This document shows positions 50,852 to 59,624 of a DNA stretch of 64,000 nt, piece by piece; position 1 is the stretch's first letter; each line of letters opens with the position of its first letter. Location: contig CALGLE010000012.1 in assembly GCA_937930305.1 (NCBI GenBank), forward strand, positions 28,509-92,508. Direction: 5' to 3'. The notes under the pieces were generated by a model that made no database searches, was not told where the DNA came from, and worked only from the letters and a program-made list of their open reading frames with translations. Source of the stretch: an uncultured Granulosicoccaceae bacterium (lineage in GTDB: Bacteria > Pseudomonadota > Gammaproteobacteria > Granulosicoccales > Granulosicoccaceae). Both the position numbers and the translations under genes were made by a program.

Positions 50852-52135
50852 TTACACCCCAACTGCATCGCGAAAACCGTACCACCATGAGCCAACAGTG
50901 CTGTAAGCGGGGCCAAAGCGCTGTCCACCGGGGAACGGTAGCCAAGGAAGAGCGGCGAATTTATCAAACCTATCCCCCCGGCCAGCAATACCTTCAGACA
51001 ACAATCGGCCAAATAAATGCGAGCCAGTGACCCCGTGGCCGCTGTAACCCATAGCGAAAAAAGTGTTGCTACCTAACTTGCCCAATTGCGGTACCCGGGT
51101 AAATGATAAGGCAAAGTTTCCGCTCCAAGCGTATTCCACTTTGACATCCTTTAACTCAGGGAAAACTTTTTCCATATTGGGCCGAAGTTTCGCTTCCACA
51201 CTGCGTGGATCGCGCCCGCCGTAAATGGTGCCGCCGCCAAACAGTAAGCGTTTGTCTGCGGACAAACGGTAATAGTCGAGTATGTAGCGTACGTCTTCAA
51301 TGCACGCATCATTGGGCAGTAGGCGATGTGCTAGGTCATTGCCTAAGGGTTCGGTGGCCATCACTTGGGTGGATACGGGCATGACACGTGGCGCTAAGGC
51401 CGGTACGCTTTTACCCAAATACGCATTACCGCAAATGACTAAGGTGTGGCATGTGACAACGGCGTTGGCTGTGGTTACCACAGGTTTTACTGCATCCGTA
51501 TCCACCGCCGTGACGTGGGTGTTTTCGTGAATCACCCCACCGAGTGATTCAATTGCCGCCGCCTCGCCCAGCGCTAAATTTAATGGGTGAATGTGACCGC
51601 CGGAATGATCCACCATGCCGCCGTAATAGCAATCGGACTTTACATAAGACTGCAGCGCATCTTTATCCAGCATTTCATGATCATCCATGCCGTGGCTACG
51701 CCACAACGTTTGTTTAGCTTGCAATTCTTGTATGTGTTTTTTGTTAAACCCCACATACACATTGCGTTGTTTTAGATCGCAGTCGATTTGGTAGTCGGAA
51801 ACAAACCCGCGAATGACCGAAGCACCTTCTTGTAACAAAGCGCCAGCAAAAATTGCCGTCTCCTTGCCGAAGCGAGATTCAATGCGTTCTAAGCTAGCGT
51901 TCAGTCCGTTAACGATTTGTCCGCCGTTTCGTCCTGATGCCCCCCAGCCCACTTTAGCGCCCTCAAGTAACAGTACCGAGCGGCCTTGTTGCAAACAATG
52001 CAGGGCGGCAGACAGACCAGAGAAACCCGCGCCAATAATGCAAACATCGGCTTGGGTATCCACTTCTAAGGGGGGGCGTTCCGGTGTTGGATTCGCGCTG
52101 GCGGCGTAGTAGCTGGGAGCATGGGCTTCGGTCAC
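50852..52135 (-). CDS. FAD-dependent amine oxidase, PuuB-like (DAO fold), copy 2
   Basis: A 427-residue flavoenzyme starting at GTG 52135. FAD motif CIIGAGFSGLSAALHCLQ (about residues 32-49), then LEGAKVGWGASGRNGGQIVNG (about 57), substrate-domain YRLSADKRLLFGGGTIY (about 285) and C-terminal FFAMGYSGHGVTGSHLFG. It is the first gene of the amine cluster, diverging from hisD with 111 bases between. Two oxidases in one cluster may handle two amines or two oxidation steps. Confidence 0.85.
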   Translation of the reverse strand: MTEAHAPSYYAASANPTPERPPLEVDTQADVCIIGAGFSGLSAALHCLQQGRSVLLLEGAKVGWGASGRNGGQIVNGLNASLERIESRFGKETAIFAGALLQEGASVIRGFVSDYQIDCDLKQRNVYVGFNKKHIQELQAKQTLWRSHGMDDHEMLDKDALQSYVKSDCYYGGMVDHSGGHIHPLNLALGEAAAIESLGGVIHENTHVTAVDTDAVKPVVTTANAVVTCHTLVICGNAYLGKSVPALAPRVMPVSTQVMATEPLGNDLAHRLLPNDACIEDVRYILDYYRLSADKRLLFGGGTIYGGRDPRSVEAKLRPNMEKVFPELKDVKVEYAWSGNFALSFTRVPQLGKLGSNTFFAMGYSGHGVTGSHLFGRLLSEGIAGRGDRFDKFAALPWLPFPGGQRFGPAYSTVGSWWYGFRDAVGV

Positions 52136-52173
52136 AGAAAATTATCTCAAGGCGTTGCAGCGATAGATCTTGT

Positions 52174-52214
52174 GCTGGGTTCAGGCTGGGTTCAATACGC
52201 GACCCCGTTATACT
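52174..52214 (+). promoter_or_regulatory. 11-bp tandem direct repeat and possible -10 box upstream of hisD
   Basis: GCTGGGTTCAG (52174-52184) is directly followed by GCTGGGTTCAA (52185-52195): two near-identical 11-mers, one helical turn apart. A TATACT (52209-52214) lies 13 bases further on and 32 bases before the HisD ATG. The -35 region would overlap the second repeat (CTGGGT), as for an activator-dependent promoter. The same intergenic stretch faces the amine cluster promoter on the other strand. Interpretation is inference. Confidence 0.4.
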
Positions 52215-52246
52215 CGACTCATCCATTGCGAGCAACGCTATTTCTC

Positions 52247-53611
52247 ATGGGCCAAAGAACCTACCCCGCCATCGCGGTTCACCGCTTGTCTGAATTATCC
52301 AAAGCGCAGCGCACCGAGCTGTTAACTCGGGCCGAAGACGATCTGGAACCCTTTATAGAGAAAGTTCTGCCGATCATTAACGCGGTGCGTGATGAGGGGG
52401 ATCAAGCGTTGGCGCATTTTGCTAAGAAATTTGATCAATCCCCTGTAAGCCCGGACGCGATAGCTGCGACAACGGCTGAGATTGATGCCGCCTTTGATGC
52501 CGTAGGTGCCGAAATGGTGGACACTTTAGGTTATGCCGCCGACAACATTCGCAGCTTTCATGCAAAGCAATTGCCTCAAAGCGAATGGAGCATGGAAATT
52601 CGTCCCGGTGTCACCGTGGGTGAACGGGTAACGCCCATCGATTCGGTGGCCTGTTATTCCCCACGCGGCAAGGGGTCTTTCCCGTCGGTGACGTTGATGA
52701 CTGCTGTGCCAGCGAGTGTTGCTGGGGTGCCAAACCCCATAATTTTAACGCCGGCAGGTCCGGATGGCGCGATTGATCCGGCCACCTTAGTGGCGGCACG
52801 CTTAGCCGGTGTTGAACAGGTTTACAAAGCTGGTGGCGCGCAGGCGGTTGCCGCTGCCGCATTTGGCACAGCCACGGTGCCCCGATGTCGAAAAATTGTT
52901 GGCCCAGGCAGTCCTTGGTTAGTGGCGGCAAAAAGGGTATTGGCCAATCGCATTGATCCGGGTTTGCCAGCCGGCCCCAGTGAAACCATTGTGCTAGCCG
53001 ACCCTTCCGCAAACGCACGAGTGGTGGCGTTGGATTTACTGATTGAATCAGAGCATGGCGATGACAGCAGCGCGTTTTTAGTGACTTGGAGTGAAGCCTT
53101 GGCAACGGCCGTGGCAGCGGTGGTGCCAGGCTATTGGGATTCTATGAGTGAGACCCTAGCTGGTTTTTCATCCTCGGTGCTCAGTGGTAACAGTGGTGGC
53201 ATCGTCTTGGCCGATTCTGCTCAAGACGCTTATGACTTCATTAACGACTACGCACCAGAACACTTGCAGATTTTGTCAAAAACACCGCGAGAGCATCTGC
53301 CGCACATTCGCAATGCATCGGAAGTGCTGTTAGGGGAACACACCGCAGGCTCATTAGCTAATTACATGATGGGCCCGAACTGTGTGCTGCCCACCTCTGG
53401 TGGTGCCCATACGCATTCACCTCTGGGTGTGCACGATTTTATGAAGAGTGCCTCCATTGGTGAGGTAACCCAAGCCGGTTATAACGAATTAGCCCCGCGC
53501 GTCCATCGCTTTGCTACCTATGAAGGCTTTGATGGTCACGCCAATGCGGTGTCTCCACTGCGTGCTGAAGCAATGCAAAGTAATCAGCCGGATCAGCAAT
53601 CTGGTGACTAG
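52247..53611 (+). CDS. hisD: histidinol dehydrogenase family protein
   Basis: I start at ATG 52247 (MGQRTYPAIAV), inside the track ORF whose earlier codons overlap the divergent promoter; product 454 residues. HisD features: RVTPIDSVACYSP, KAGGAQAVAAAAFGTAT, GPGSPWLVAAKR, AGPSETIVLAD, active-site ESEHGDDS (Glu/His pair), zinc ligand Asp in VHDFMKS and His in EGFDGHANAV. The fold and catalytic residues are intact, but the gene is not in a his operon and the GPGSPW and VLPTSGGAHTHSPLG segments differ from canonical HisD. Relatives in such contexts oxidise other alcohols (for example sulfopropanediol dehydrogenase HpsN). So the product may not make histidine. Confidence 0.8.
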   Translation: MGQRTYPAIAVHRLSELSKAQRTELLTRAEDDLEPFIEKVLPIINAVRDEGDQALAHFAKKFDQSPVSPDAIAATTAEIDAAFDAVGAEMVDTLGYAADNIRSFHAKQLPQSEWSMEIRPGVTVGERVTPIDSVACYSPRGKGSFPSVTLMTAVPASVAGVPNPIILTPAGPDGAIDPATLVAARLAGVEQVYKAGGAQAVAAAAFGTATVPRCRKIVGPGSPWLVAAKRVLANRIDPGLPAGPSETIVLADPSANARVVALDLLIESEHGDDSSAFLVTWSEALATAVAAVVPGYWDSMSETLAGFSSSVLSGNSGGIVLADSAQDAYDFINDYAPEHLQILSKTPREHLPHIRNASEVLLGEHTAGSLANYMMGPNCVLPTSGGAHTHSPLGVHDFMKSASIGEVTQAGYNELAPRVHRFATYEGFDGHANAVSPLRAEAMQSNQPDQQSGD

Positions 53612-53661
53612 TTTGAGTGACATCTGTTTAAATTCTTTTTCACTTGTAAGGAAACCGGGCT

Positions 53662-55275
53662 TTGGATAACAACACTTTAAAACGCCGTCCCTTAGATGGC
53701 CCCGGTCGCTCTCCCGTACATGCCTTAAACGGCATGGCGGCGACATCGCACATTTTGGCCACTCAAACGGCAGTGGATGTTCTGAAAGCCGGCGGCAATG
53801 CCTTGGATGCGGCCATCGCTGCGTGTGCGATGCAATGTGTGGTTGAGCCTGGGTCAACCGGAATTGGCGGTGATTGTTTTGCACTTTATGCCCCTGGCGG
53901 TGGTGATCAACTGGTTGCATTCAACGGTTCGGGTCGCGCACCTGCCGCGGCAACGGCCGATGCGTTCAAGCAATTGGGGGTTAGTCACATTGAGCGCGGT
54001 TCGGCCCATGCTGTGGTGGTGCCGGGGGCTGTGGACGCATGGTGCCAGTTGCACAAAGACCACGGCAAGCTGCCGTTTGCGACACTGTTGCAAGCGGCCA
54101 TCACCACAGCTCGAAACGGCTATGGGTTATCACAACGAGTTCAGTTTGACACCCAACAACAAGCGGACTTTATCTCGCAATTCCCGAACACGGCTGATGC
54201 GTTTTTAGAGAACGGACAAGCACCCGCTGTGGGGTCCGTGCGCAAACTACCAAAACTGGCTGACGCCTTAGAGGCGATAGCAACAGAAGGGCGTGATGCG
54301 TTTTATCGTGGCCCTTTAGCCAACGACATGGTGGAAGAATTAACCGCTCGCGGTGGTTTGCACACCCTAGAAGACTTTGCCAATGCAGCCGGTAACTACG
54401 TTGCATCCATGCACACCGATTACAGAGATTATCGATTACATGAATGTCCACCCAATGGCCAAGGCATCATCGCACTGCTCATGATGAACATGCTGCGAGA
54501 AGTGCCTGTTGATCCGCACGGCCCGTTAACGGTTGCACGAATGCATTGGGAAATTGAGATTTGCCGAATTACTTACGCGTTGCGTGACGCCTGGGTGGCT
54601 GATCCTGATCAAGTAAACGTGGATTACGAAGCGCTACTCAGTACAGAATTTGCCGTCGATCTACTCGGGAAAATTGATCCACTAAAAGCGACTGAACGCC
54701 CGTCGGATTTTCCACAACCCAAACATAAGGACACGGTCTACATCACCGTGGTGGATAAAGATCGAAATGCGTGTAGCTTTATAAACACGCTGTTTAATAG
54801 CTATGGCAGCGGCATCACGACAAAATCGGGTGTCACCTTAACCAACCGTGGCCAATCGTTCTCGTTGGATCCGTCACATCCCAATGTGATAGCGCCCAAC
54901 AAACGCCCGATGCACACCATCATTCCGGCCATGTTGACGCAACAAGGTCGTGTATCGCATTGTTTTGGTGTCATGGGTGGGCATTACCAAGCCATGGGCC
55001 AGCAGCAATTCTTATCGCGACATATCGATTTCAATTACGACATTCAACACGCGCAAGACTTACCGCGCTTCATGTTAGATCTGGACACCCACCACATTGA
55101 TGTGGAAGCCGGTGTTAGCGAATCAGTCTGTGAGGGGCTTCGTGCCATGGGCCACAACATCGTGACAGCAGACACACCGATTGGGGGCTCTCAGGCCATT
55201 CAGATCGACTGGGAGCAAGGGGTACTTACTGGTGGGTCCGACCCTCGTAAGGATGGCGGCGCATTAGGTTACTGA
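53662..55275 (+). CDS. ggt: gamma-glutamyltranspeptidase (Ntn hydrolase)
   Basis: A 537-residue Ntn hydrolase beginning at TTG 53662 with AAGGA 9-13 bases before. GGT motifs: GGNALDAAIAACAMQCVVEPGSTGIGGDCF (about residues 35-62), LQAAITTARNGYG, the maturation site D-T-V-Y-I-T-V-V-D, where Thr would be the nucleophile of the small subunit (about residue 357), and the small-subunit loop NSYGSGITT. No signal peptide is visible, so unlike classical periplasmic GGT it may act in the cytoplasm. It would hydrolyse or transfer gamma-glutamyl groups, which ties it to the gamma-glutamyl amine cluster on the other side of hisD. Confidence 0.87.
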   Translation: MDNNTLKRRPLDGPGRSPVHALNGMAATSHILATQTAVDVLKAGGNALDAAIAACAMQCVVEPGSTGIGGDCFALYAPGGGDQLVAFNGSGRAPAAATADAFKQLGVSHIERGSAHAVVVPGAVDAWCQLHKDHGKLPFATLLQAAITTARNGYGLSQRVQFDTQQQADFISQFPNTADAFLENGQAPAVGSVRKLPKLADALEAIATEGRDAFYRGPLANDMVEELTARGGLHTLEDFANAAGNYVASMHTDYRDYRLHECPPNGQGIIALLMMNMLREVPVDPHGPLTVARMHWEIEICRITYALRDAWVADPDQVNVDYEALLSTEFAVDLLGKIDPLKATERPSDFPQPKHKDTVYITVVDKDRNACSFINTLFNSYGSGITTKSGVTLTNRGQSFSLDPSHPNVIAPNKRPMHTIIPAMLTQQGRVSHCFGVMGGHYQAMGQQQFLSRHIDFNYDIQHAQDLPRFMLDLDTHHIDVEAGVSESVCEGLRAMGHNIVTADTPIGGSQAIQIDWEQGVLTGGSDPRKDGGALGY

Positions 55276-55293
55276 TGGGTTGTTTGTTTCCCG

Positions 55294-56199
55294 CTAGGCC
55301 AATGCGAGCGCAAGTTGAGCGGCAATCGCTGCGTTGTTAAAGATCAAATGTTTGTTCGTCTCTAAGCTGCGACCTTCAGTGAGTTCAACGATTCGACCTA
55401 ACAACCAGGGGGTGACATCTTTTCCAGTAATCCCCGCCGCTTCACTCTCTGCCAATGCTTTAACGATAACCTGGTCCATTTCTGATTTAGGAATTTGCGC
55501 ATGTTCCGGCACCGGGTTACCGATTAATACACCACCGGGTAACTGCAAAGCTTCGCGCGCGCGAATGAAGGCGGCCATGTCATTCACATGCGGTAGTTGT
55601 AAGGGCGATGCAAGCCCACTATCGCGTGACCAAAATGCTGGGAAATTTTCTTGACCTAGTGTTACTACCGGCACACCTAAGGTTTCTAACACTTCCAGCG
55701 TTTTGGGAATGTCTAGAATGGCCTTGGCTCCAGCGCACACAACGTGTACTGGGGTTTTGGAAAATTCGTATAAGTCGGCTGAGATATCAAAGGTGTTCGC
55801 CGCCCCTTGATGCACACCGCCAATGCCGCCCGTGGCGAATACTTCAATGCCCGCGAGGTGGGCTCCAATCATGGTTGCAGCGACAGTGGTTGATCCATTG
55901 CGTTTACTGGAAACAGCAAAGCCGATGTCGGCTCGTGACAGCTTCATAACCTCATCGGCTTGCGCCAGTGAATCAATGGTGGCCCCGTCTAAGCCCACTT
56001 TTAATTCACCCTCAATGACTGCAATGGTGGCCGGAATCGCACCGTGTTCACGAACGGTGGCTTCCACCATTAACGCGGTATCCCGGTTGGCGGGGTAGGG
56101 CATGCCGTGGGTGATGATGGTGCTTTCCAGTGCCACAATAGGTTGTTGCTGGTCTTTGGCGGAACGAATTTCTGGTGAAAGCGTGATGGGTAGTGTCAT
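55294..56199 (-). CDS. psuG: pseudouridine-5'-phosphate glycosidase PsuG
   Basis: From ATG 56199 (MTLPITLSPEIRSAK) this is a 301-residue enzyme, the family size; the longer ORF to 56271 is upstream sequence. Signatures: VALESTIITHGMPYPAN, catalytic Lys region in FAVSSKRNGSTTVAATM, FATGGIGGVHQGA, and VVCAGAKAILDIPKTLEVLETLGVPVV. It splits pseudouridine 5'-phosphate into uracil and ribose 5-phosphate. The kinase psuK sits upstream on the same strand (83 bases between), completing the pathway. Confidence 0.95.
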   Translation of the reverse strand: MTLPITLSPEIRSAKDQQQPIVALESTIITHGMPYPANRDTALMVEATVREHGAIPATIAVIEGELKVGLDGATIDSLAQADEVMKLSRADIGFAVSSKRNGSTTVAATMIGAHLAGIEVFATGGIGGVHQGAANTFDISADLYEFSKTPVHVVCAGAKAILDIPKTLEVLETLGVPVVTLGQENFPAFWSRDSGLASPLQLPHVNDMAAFIRAREALQLPGGVLIGNPVPEHAQIPKSEMDQVIVKALAESEAAGITGKDVTPWLLGRIVELTEGRSLETNKHLIFNNAAIAAQLALALA

Positions 56200-56282
56200 A
56201 AGATTTGTGGTTCGGAAATAAATTTTAAACGGTAAAGTAAGGGCTGTTGAAGCGGCAGTGATCGGATCCATCCACGAACCGC

Positions 56283-57209
56283 TTACAGCAATGGGGCCTG
56301 ATGTTGCCCCGATAATACGTTTTCAGCGGCGGCTAAACCAACATTTTTCACCGCTTGAATAACGGCGATGTGGGTGAGCTCACTATGACACAGCTGAGCT
56401 GCGGTAGCGCCAGCGAGTGCATCACCAGGGCCGTTTGACGTTTGAATGCTGGCAACCGGTTTAACCGGAATGTGAGTGTAATCATCGACTGAACTTACAT
56501 GCACGCCGTTACCACCGTCCGTCATCACAATATGTGAGCAGCCGGTTTTGCATAAATTGTGTAATAGCGAAGTCGGTGATTGCACGTCATCGATTTGCAG
56601 ATGCTGCGACAAAGTTTGAGCTTCTGAGTTATTGCAGAACAATACATCCAAATGCGGCAAGCTGCGCGCGAGCTGATTCACTTTAGCAGGGGACACGCTA
56701 ATGGCCATAAGCTGGCATCGTGGCTTCGCAGTTTGGCGCAACGCCACAGAAAGTTCCTGCAAAGTGTTACCAGAGAGGTTGCCATCCATGATGACAGTGT
56801 GTGCGGCTTGCAAATCGACCTGCGCTTTAATCATCGGTAAAGTCAGTTGTGTTGCTTGAGAAACATCGGCCAATCCAATCAACACCGCTCCATCGGGCTG
56901 AATTACCGCGCTGTAGCGGCCGGTGGCTGATTCAAGTTGCTCGGTTGCTTGAACAGACACACCCGCCTGGGCTAAGGTGGCGGTGAGCTGATTGCCGTCT
57001 TCATCCTTACCCAGGTTTGCCACCAGGGTCACCGCAACATTTTGGCTGCTGGCGGCAGCTCTGGCTACGTTAGCGCCCACACCACCGGCGCGTCTTTCCC
57101 AGCGAACCGGATTGGATTCCCCCAATATAAAAGGGCTCGCTGATAAGGCCAGTTCATCCACGTGCAGGGCGCCGATGACCAAAACTTCGGTCTTGTTCTC
57201 AGTTGACAT
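56283..57209 (-). CDS. psuK: pseudouridine kinase PsuK (PfkB family)
   Basis: A 308-residue PfkB-type sugar kinase starting at ATG 57209 (MSTENKTEVLVIGALHVDE). RAGGVGANVARAAASS (substrate Gly-Gly motif), LFCNNSEAQTL, VMTDGGNGVHV, and the ATP-binding GPGDALAGATAAQLC with catalytic Asp near residue 266. Its pairing with psuG identifies pseudouridine as substrate; fold alone would allow ribokinase-like sugars. Start codon is 117 bases from the divergent FadN-type gene. Confidence 0.88.
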   Translation of the reverse strand: MSTENKTEVLVIGALHVDELALSASPFILGESNPVRWERRAGGVGANVARAAASSQNVAVTLVANLGKDEDGNQLTATLAQAGVSVQATEQLESATGRYSAVIQPDGAVLIGLADVSQATQLTLPMIKAQVDLQAAHTVIMDGNLSGNTLQELSVALRQTAKPRCQLMAISVSPAKVNQLARSLPHLDVLFCNNSEAQTLSQHLQIDDVQSPTSLLHNLCKTGCSHIVMTDGGNGVHVSSVDDYTHIPVKPVASIQTSNGPGDALAGATAAQLCHSELTHIAVIQAVKNVGLAAAENVLSGQHQAPLL

Positions 57210-57326
57210 CTGGGCAGTGTAACGGCTGTGCCAATTGAGCACATACAACGTCGCTTCCCCGCCACCGTTTTGCAGCTTTCAAGGGTAAAGTGTGGGCCTT
57301 GGATCACCGAACGGAAAAAGATCAAT

Positions 57327-59624
57327 ATGATTGAGCGCATTGCGGTCATCGGCGCAGGCACGATGGGGGCTGCCATTGCCGGCCAAATTGCTAACGCTGG
57401 CTTAGAGGTGCTGTTGCTGGATTTACCGGGTAATGATTCGCCGAATTCGGTGACCGAAGGTGCCGTGGCTCGACTATTAAATTCTGACCCGCCAGCACTG
57501 TTAAATAAAGGTGTGGCAAAGCGCATTACCGTGGGTAACATTCGCGACGATTTTGATCAATTGGCCAAGATGGATTGGATCGTTGAGGCTGTGGTTGAGC
57601 GATTGGATATCAAACAAGATCTCTATCGACGACTGGATGCCACCATCAACGGTGATTGCATTGTTACGTCAAACACTTCAACCATTCCAATTAGATTATT
57701 AGTTGAAGGTATGCCGGAGAGTTTTCAACAGCGCTTCGCGATTACGCACTACTTTAATCCGGTGCGGTACATGCGATTGTTGGAATTGGTTCGCGGTGAA
57801 CACACGCGCAACGATGTGATGCAAGTGCTGGCCGATTTTAACGACAAGCAAATGGGTAAGGGTGTTGTCCCCTGCGCCGATACGCCTGGTTTTTTGGGTA
57901 ATCGAGTTGGTGTGTTCGCTTTGCAAGTCGGTATTGATGAGGCCACCCAATTAAATTTACCGATAGAAATTGCTGATGCCTTAATGGGGCGGCCCATGGG
58001 CATTCCAAAAACGGGTGTGTTTGGGCTTTATGATTTGATTGGTGTTGACTTAATGGCCGATGTGGTGCGCTCGCTGCGCTCCATTCTGCCTAAGGGTGAT
58101 GCCTTTCATGCGGTGGGTGCCGAGAACACCATGATTAACGCCATGGTTGAAGCTGGCTACACCGGCCAAAAAGGCTTAGGTGGTTTTTACTGCAATCAGA
58201 ATCAACAAGCCATGGCCAAAGATTTAGCCAGTGGGGACTATCGCATAAAAAATGCTGCGTTACCGGCTCGTGCAGATGCTGCCGCGGTCGCCATTGCCGA
58301 ACAAAAAGAGCCATTAACAGATCTTGTGCAGGGAGACGATGCGCAAGCGTTGTTTTGTCGGCACGTGTTAGGACGGGTGCTGGGGTATGCGGCAAGTTTA
58401 CTCGGTGAAGTTACTGACTCTCCTCAGGCGATCGATGACGCGATGAAGCTGGGTTTTAATTGGATCCGCGGTCCGTTCGAAATGATCGATGCCTTAGGTG
58501 CTGATACGGTGGCAGGGTTTTTAAGTGAGTTGGATGAACCCGTACCACCTGCGCTAAAAAATAATCAGCGCTTTTACGAAGTAAAAGACAACGCCTTATG
58601 TGTGCGTCATGCGGGTGGTCAATTAAAACCCATCGATTTGCCGGCAGGCGTTGTACGTTTTCATTTACATAAACAAGCGCTAACGCCGATCGCATCCAAT
58701 GCAGCGGCCAGTTTGTACGAACTCAATGATGATCTTCGCTTGATTGAATTTCATAGCAAAGCGAATGCTCTCACGGATGCGTCCATGCAGATTGTGAGTG
58801 AAGCGGCAAACAACCCTGGTGCGGGCATTATCGTTCACAACGATGCACAGCATTACTCCGCAGGGGTGGACTTGAATGCCTTTCTCGACATGATCAATGC
58901 GTCCGATTGGCAAGGCATTGATGCGTTCTTAGAACGTTTTCAGATGTCAGTGAAAGCACTTAAGTACACACCAGTTCCCGTTGTCGGCGCTCCCAGTGGC
59001 TTGTCATTGGGAGGTGGCTGTGAGGTGCTATTGCACTGTGATCAGTTGGTGATGCACGCCAACATCGTAATGGGATTGGTGGAATCCTCCGTGGGGTTAA
59101 TTCCTTCTGGCGGTGGCGTTAAAGAAACCTACCTACGTTGGTATGAACAGTTAGGGGACTGGAACGAGGCGGCTTGGAAAACCTGGATGAACGTGGGCTA
59201 CGGTGCAACGGGTACCTCTCCTGATCTAGCTCAAAAGCTCACCTACTACCGAGACGGCATTGATATTCAAGTCATTAATCGTGATCGTCTATATTCAACG
59301 GCGATTGATCAAGTTAAGAGCCTAGCTAACGGTTACACTCCGCCGCTTGAACCCAGCTTTACATTAGTTGGTGGCGACATGCTAAATCGAATGCGCACGT
59401 TCATGGAAGAGGGGGTGGCCAAAGGGCATTTTACATCGCATGATTTAACTGTGGCCATGCAAGTGGCCACCATTGTGTGTGCAGATGATGCGGTTGAAGT
59501 GGTAGTGAATGAGGATGAAATGTACAAGCGTGAGCGTGATGCGTTTGTACGTCTTGCAAAAACCCCAGAATCCAAAGCTCGCATTGAACACTTGTTGGCG
59601 GGTCGTGGCACCTTGAGAAACTGA
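57327..59624 (+). CDS. 3-hydroxyacyl-CoA dehydrogenase / enoyl-CoA hydratase fusion (FadN-type)
   Basis: From ATG 57327 (MIERIAVIGAGTMGAAIAGQI) a 765-residue fusion. First the NAD-binding 3-hydroxyacyl-CoA dehydrogenase (GAGTMG at residues 9-14, TSNTSTIPI, ITHYFNPVRYMRLLELVRG with catalytic His), then two dehydrogenase C-terminal domains, and last an enoyl-CoA hydratase/crotonase unit (AGVDLNAFLDM oxyanion region, GGGCEVLLHCD and VESSVGLIPSGGG with both catalytic Glu). This order is opposite to FadB/FadJ and is FadN-like. It runs two middle steps of beta-oxidation. No thiolase or acyl-CoA dehydrogenase is adjacent. Start codon lies in the short psuK spacer. Confidence 0.9.
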   Translation: MIERIAVIGAGTMGAAIAGQIANAGLEVLLLDLPGNDSPNSVTEGAVARLLNSDPPALLNKGVAKRITVGNIRDDFDQLAKMDWIVEAVVERLDIKQDLYRRLDATINGDCIVTSNTSTIPIRLLVEGMPESFQQRFAITHYFNPVRYMRLLELVRGEHTRNDVMQVLADFNDKQMGKGVVPCADTPGFLGNRVGVFALQVGIDEATQLNLPIEIADALMGRPMGIPKTGVFGLYDLIGVDLMADVVRSLRSILPKGDAFHAVGAENTMINAMVEAGYTGQKGLGGFYCNQNQQAMAKDLASGDYRIKNAALPARADAAAVAIAEQKEPLTDLVQGDDAQALFCRHVLGRVLGYAASLLGEVTDSPQAIDDAMKLGFNWIRGPFEMIDALGADTVAGFLSELDEPVPPALKNNQRFYEVKDNALCVRHAGGQLKPIDLPAGVVRFHLHKQALTPIASNAAASLYELNDDLRLIEFHSKANALTDASMQIVSEAANNPGAGIIVHNDAQHYSAGVDLNAFLDMINASDWQGIDAFLERFQMSVKALKYTPVPVVGAPSGLSLGGGCEVLLHCDQLVMHANIVMGLVESSVGLIPSGGGVKETYLRWYEQLGDWNEAAWKTWMNVGYGATGTSPDLAQKLTYYRDGIDIQVINRDRLYSTAIDQVKSLANGYTPPLEPSFTLVGGDMLNRMRTFMEEGVAKGHFTSHDLTVAMQVATIVCADDAVEVVVNEDEMYKRERDAFVRLAKTPESKARIEHLLAGRGTLRN

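Noticed and set aside
46177-52135. Naming the cluster the standard Puu putrescine pathway
   Set aside because: PuuC is missing, the GATase and aminotransferase classes differ from PuuD and PuuE, and two oxidases are present, so the substrate should not be assumed.
52121-52246. N-terminal extension of HisD by 42 residues
   Set aside because: Overlaps the divergent promoter and the start of the oxidase gene and is unlike HisD; ATG 52247 is the natural start.
53489-53920. 143-residue minus ORF across the hisD/ggt boundary
   Set aside because: Antisense to two clear genes and Arg/His/Pro-rich as shadows usually are.
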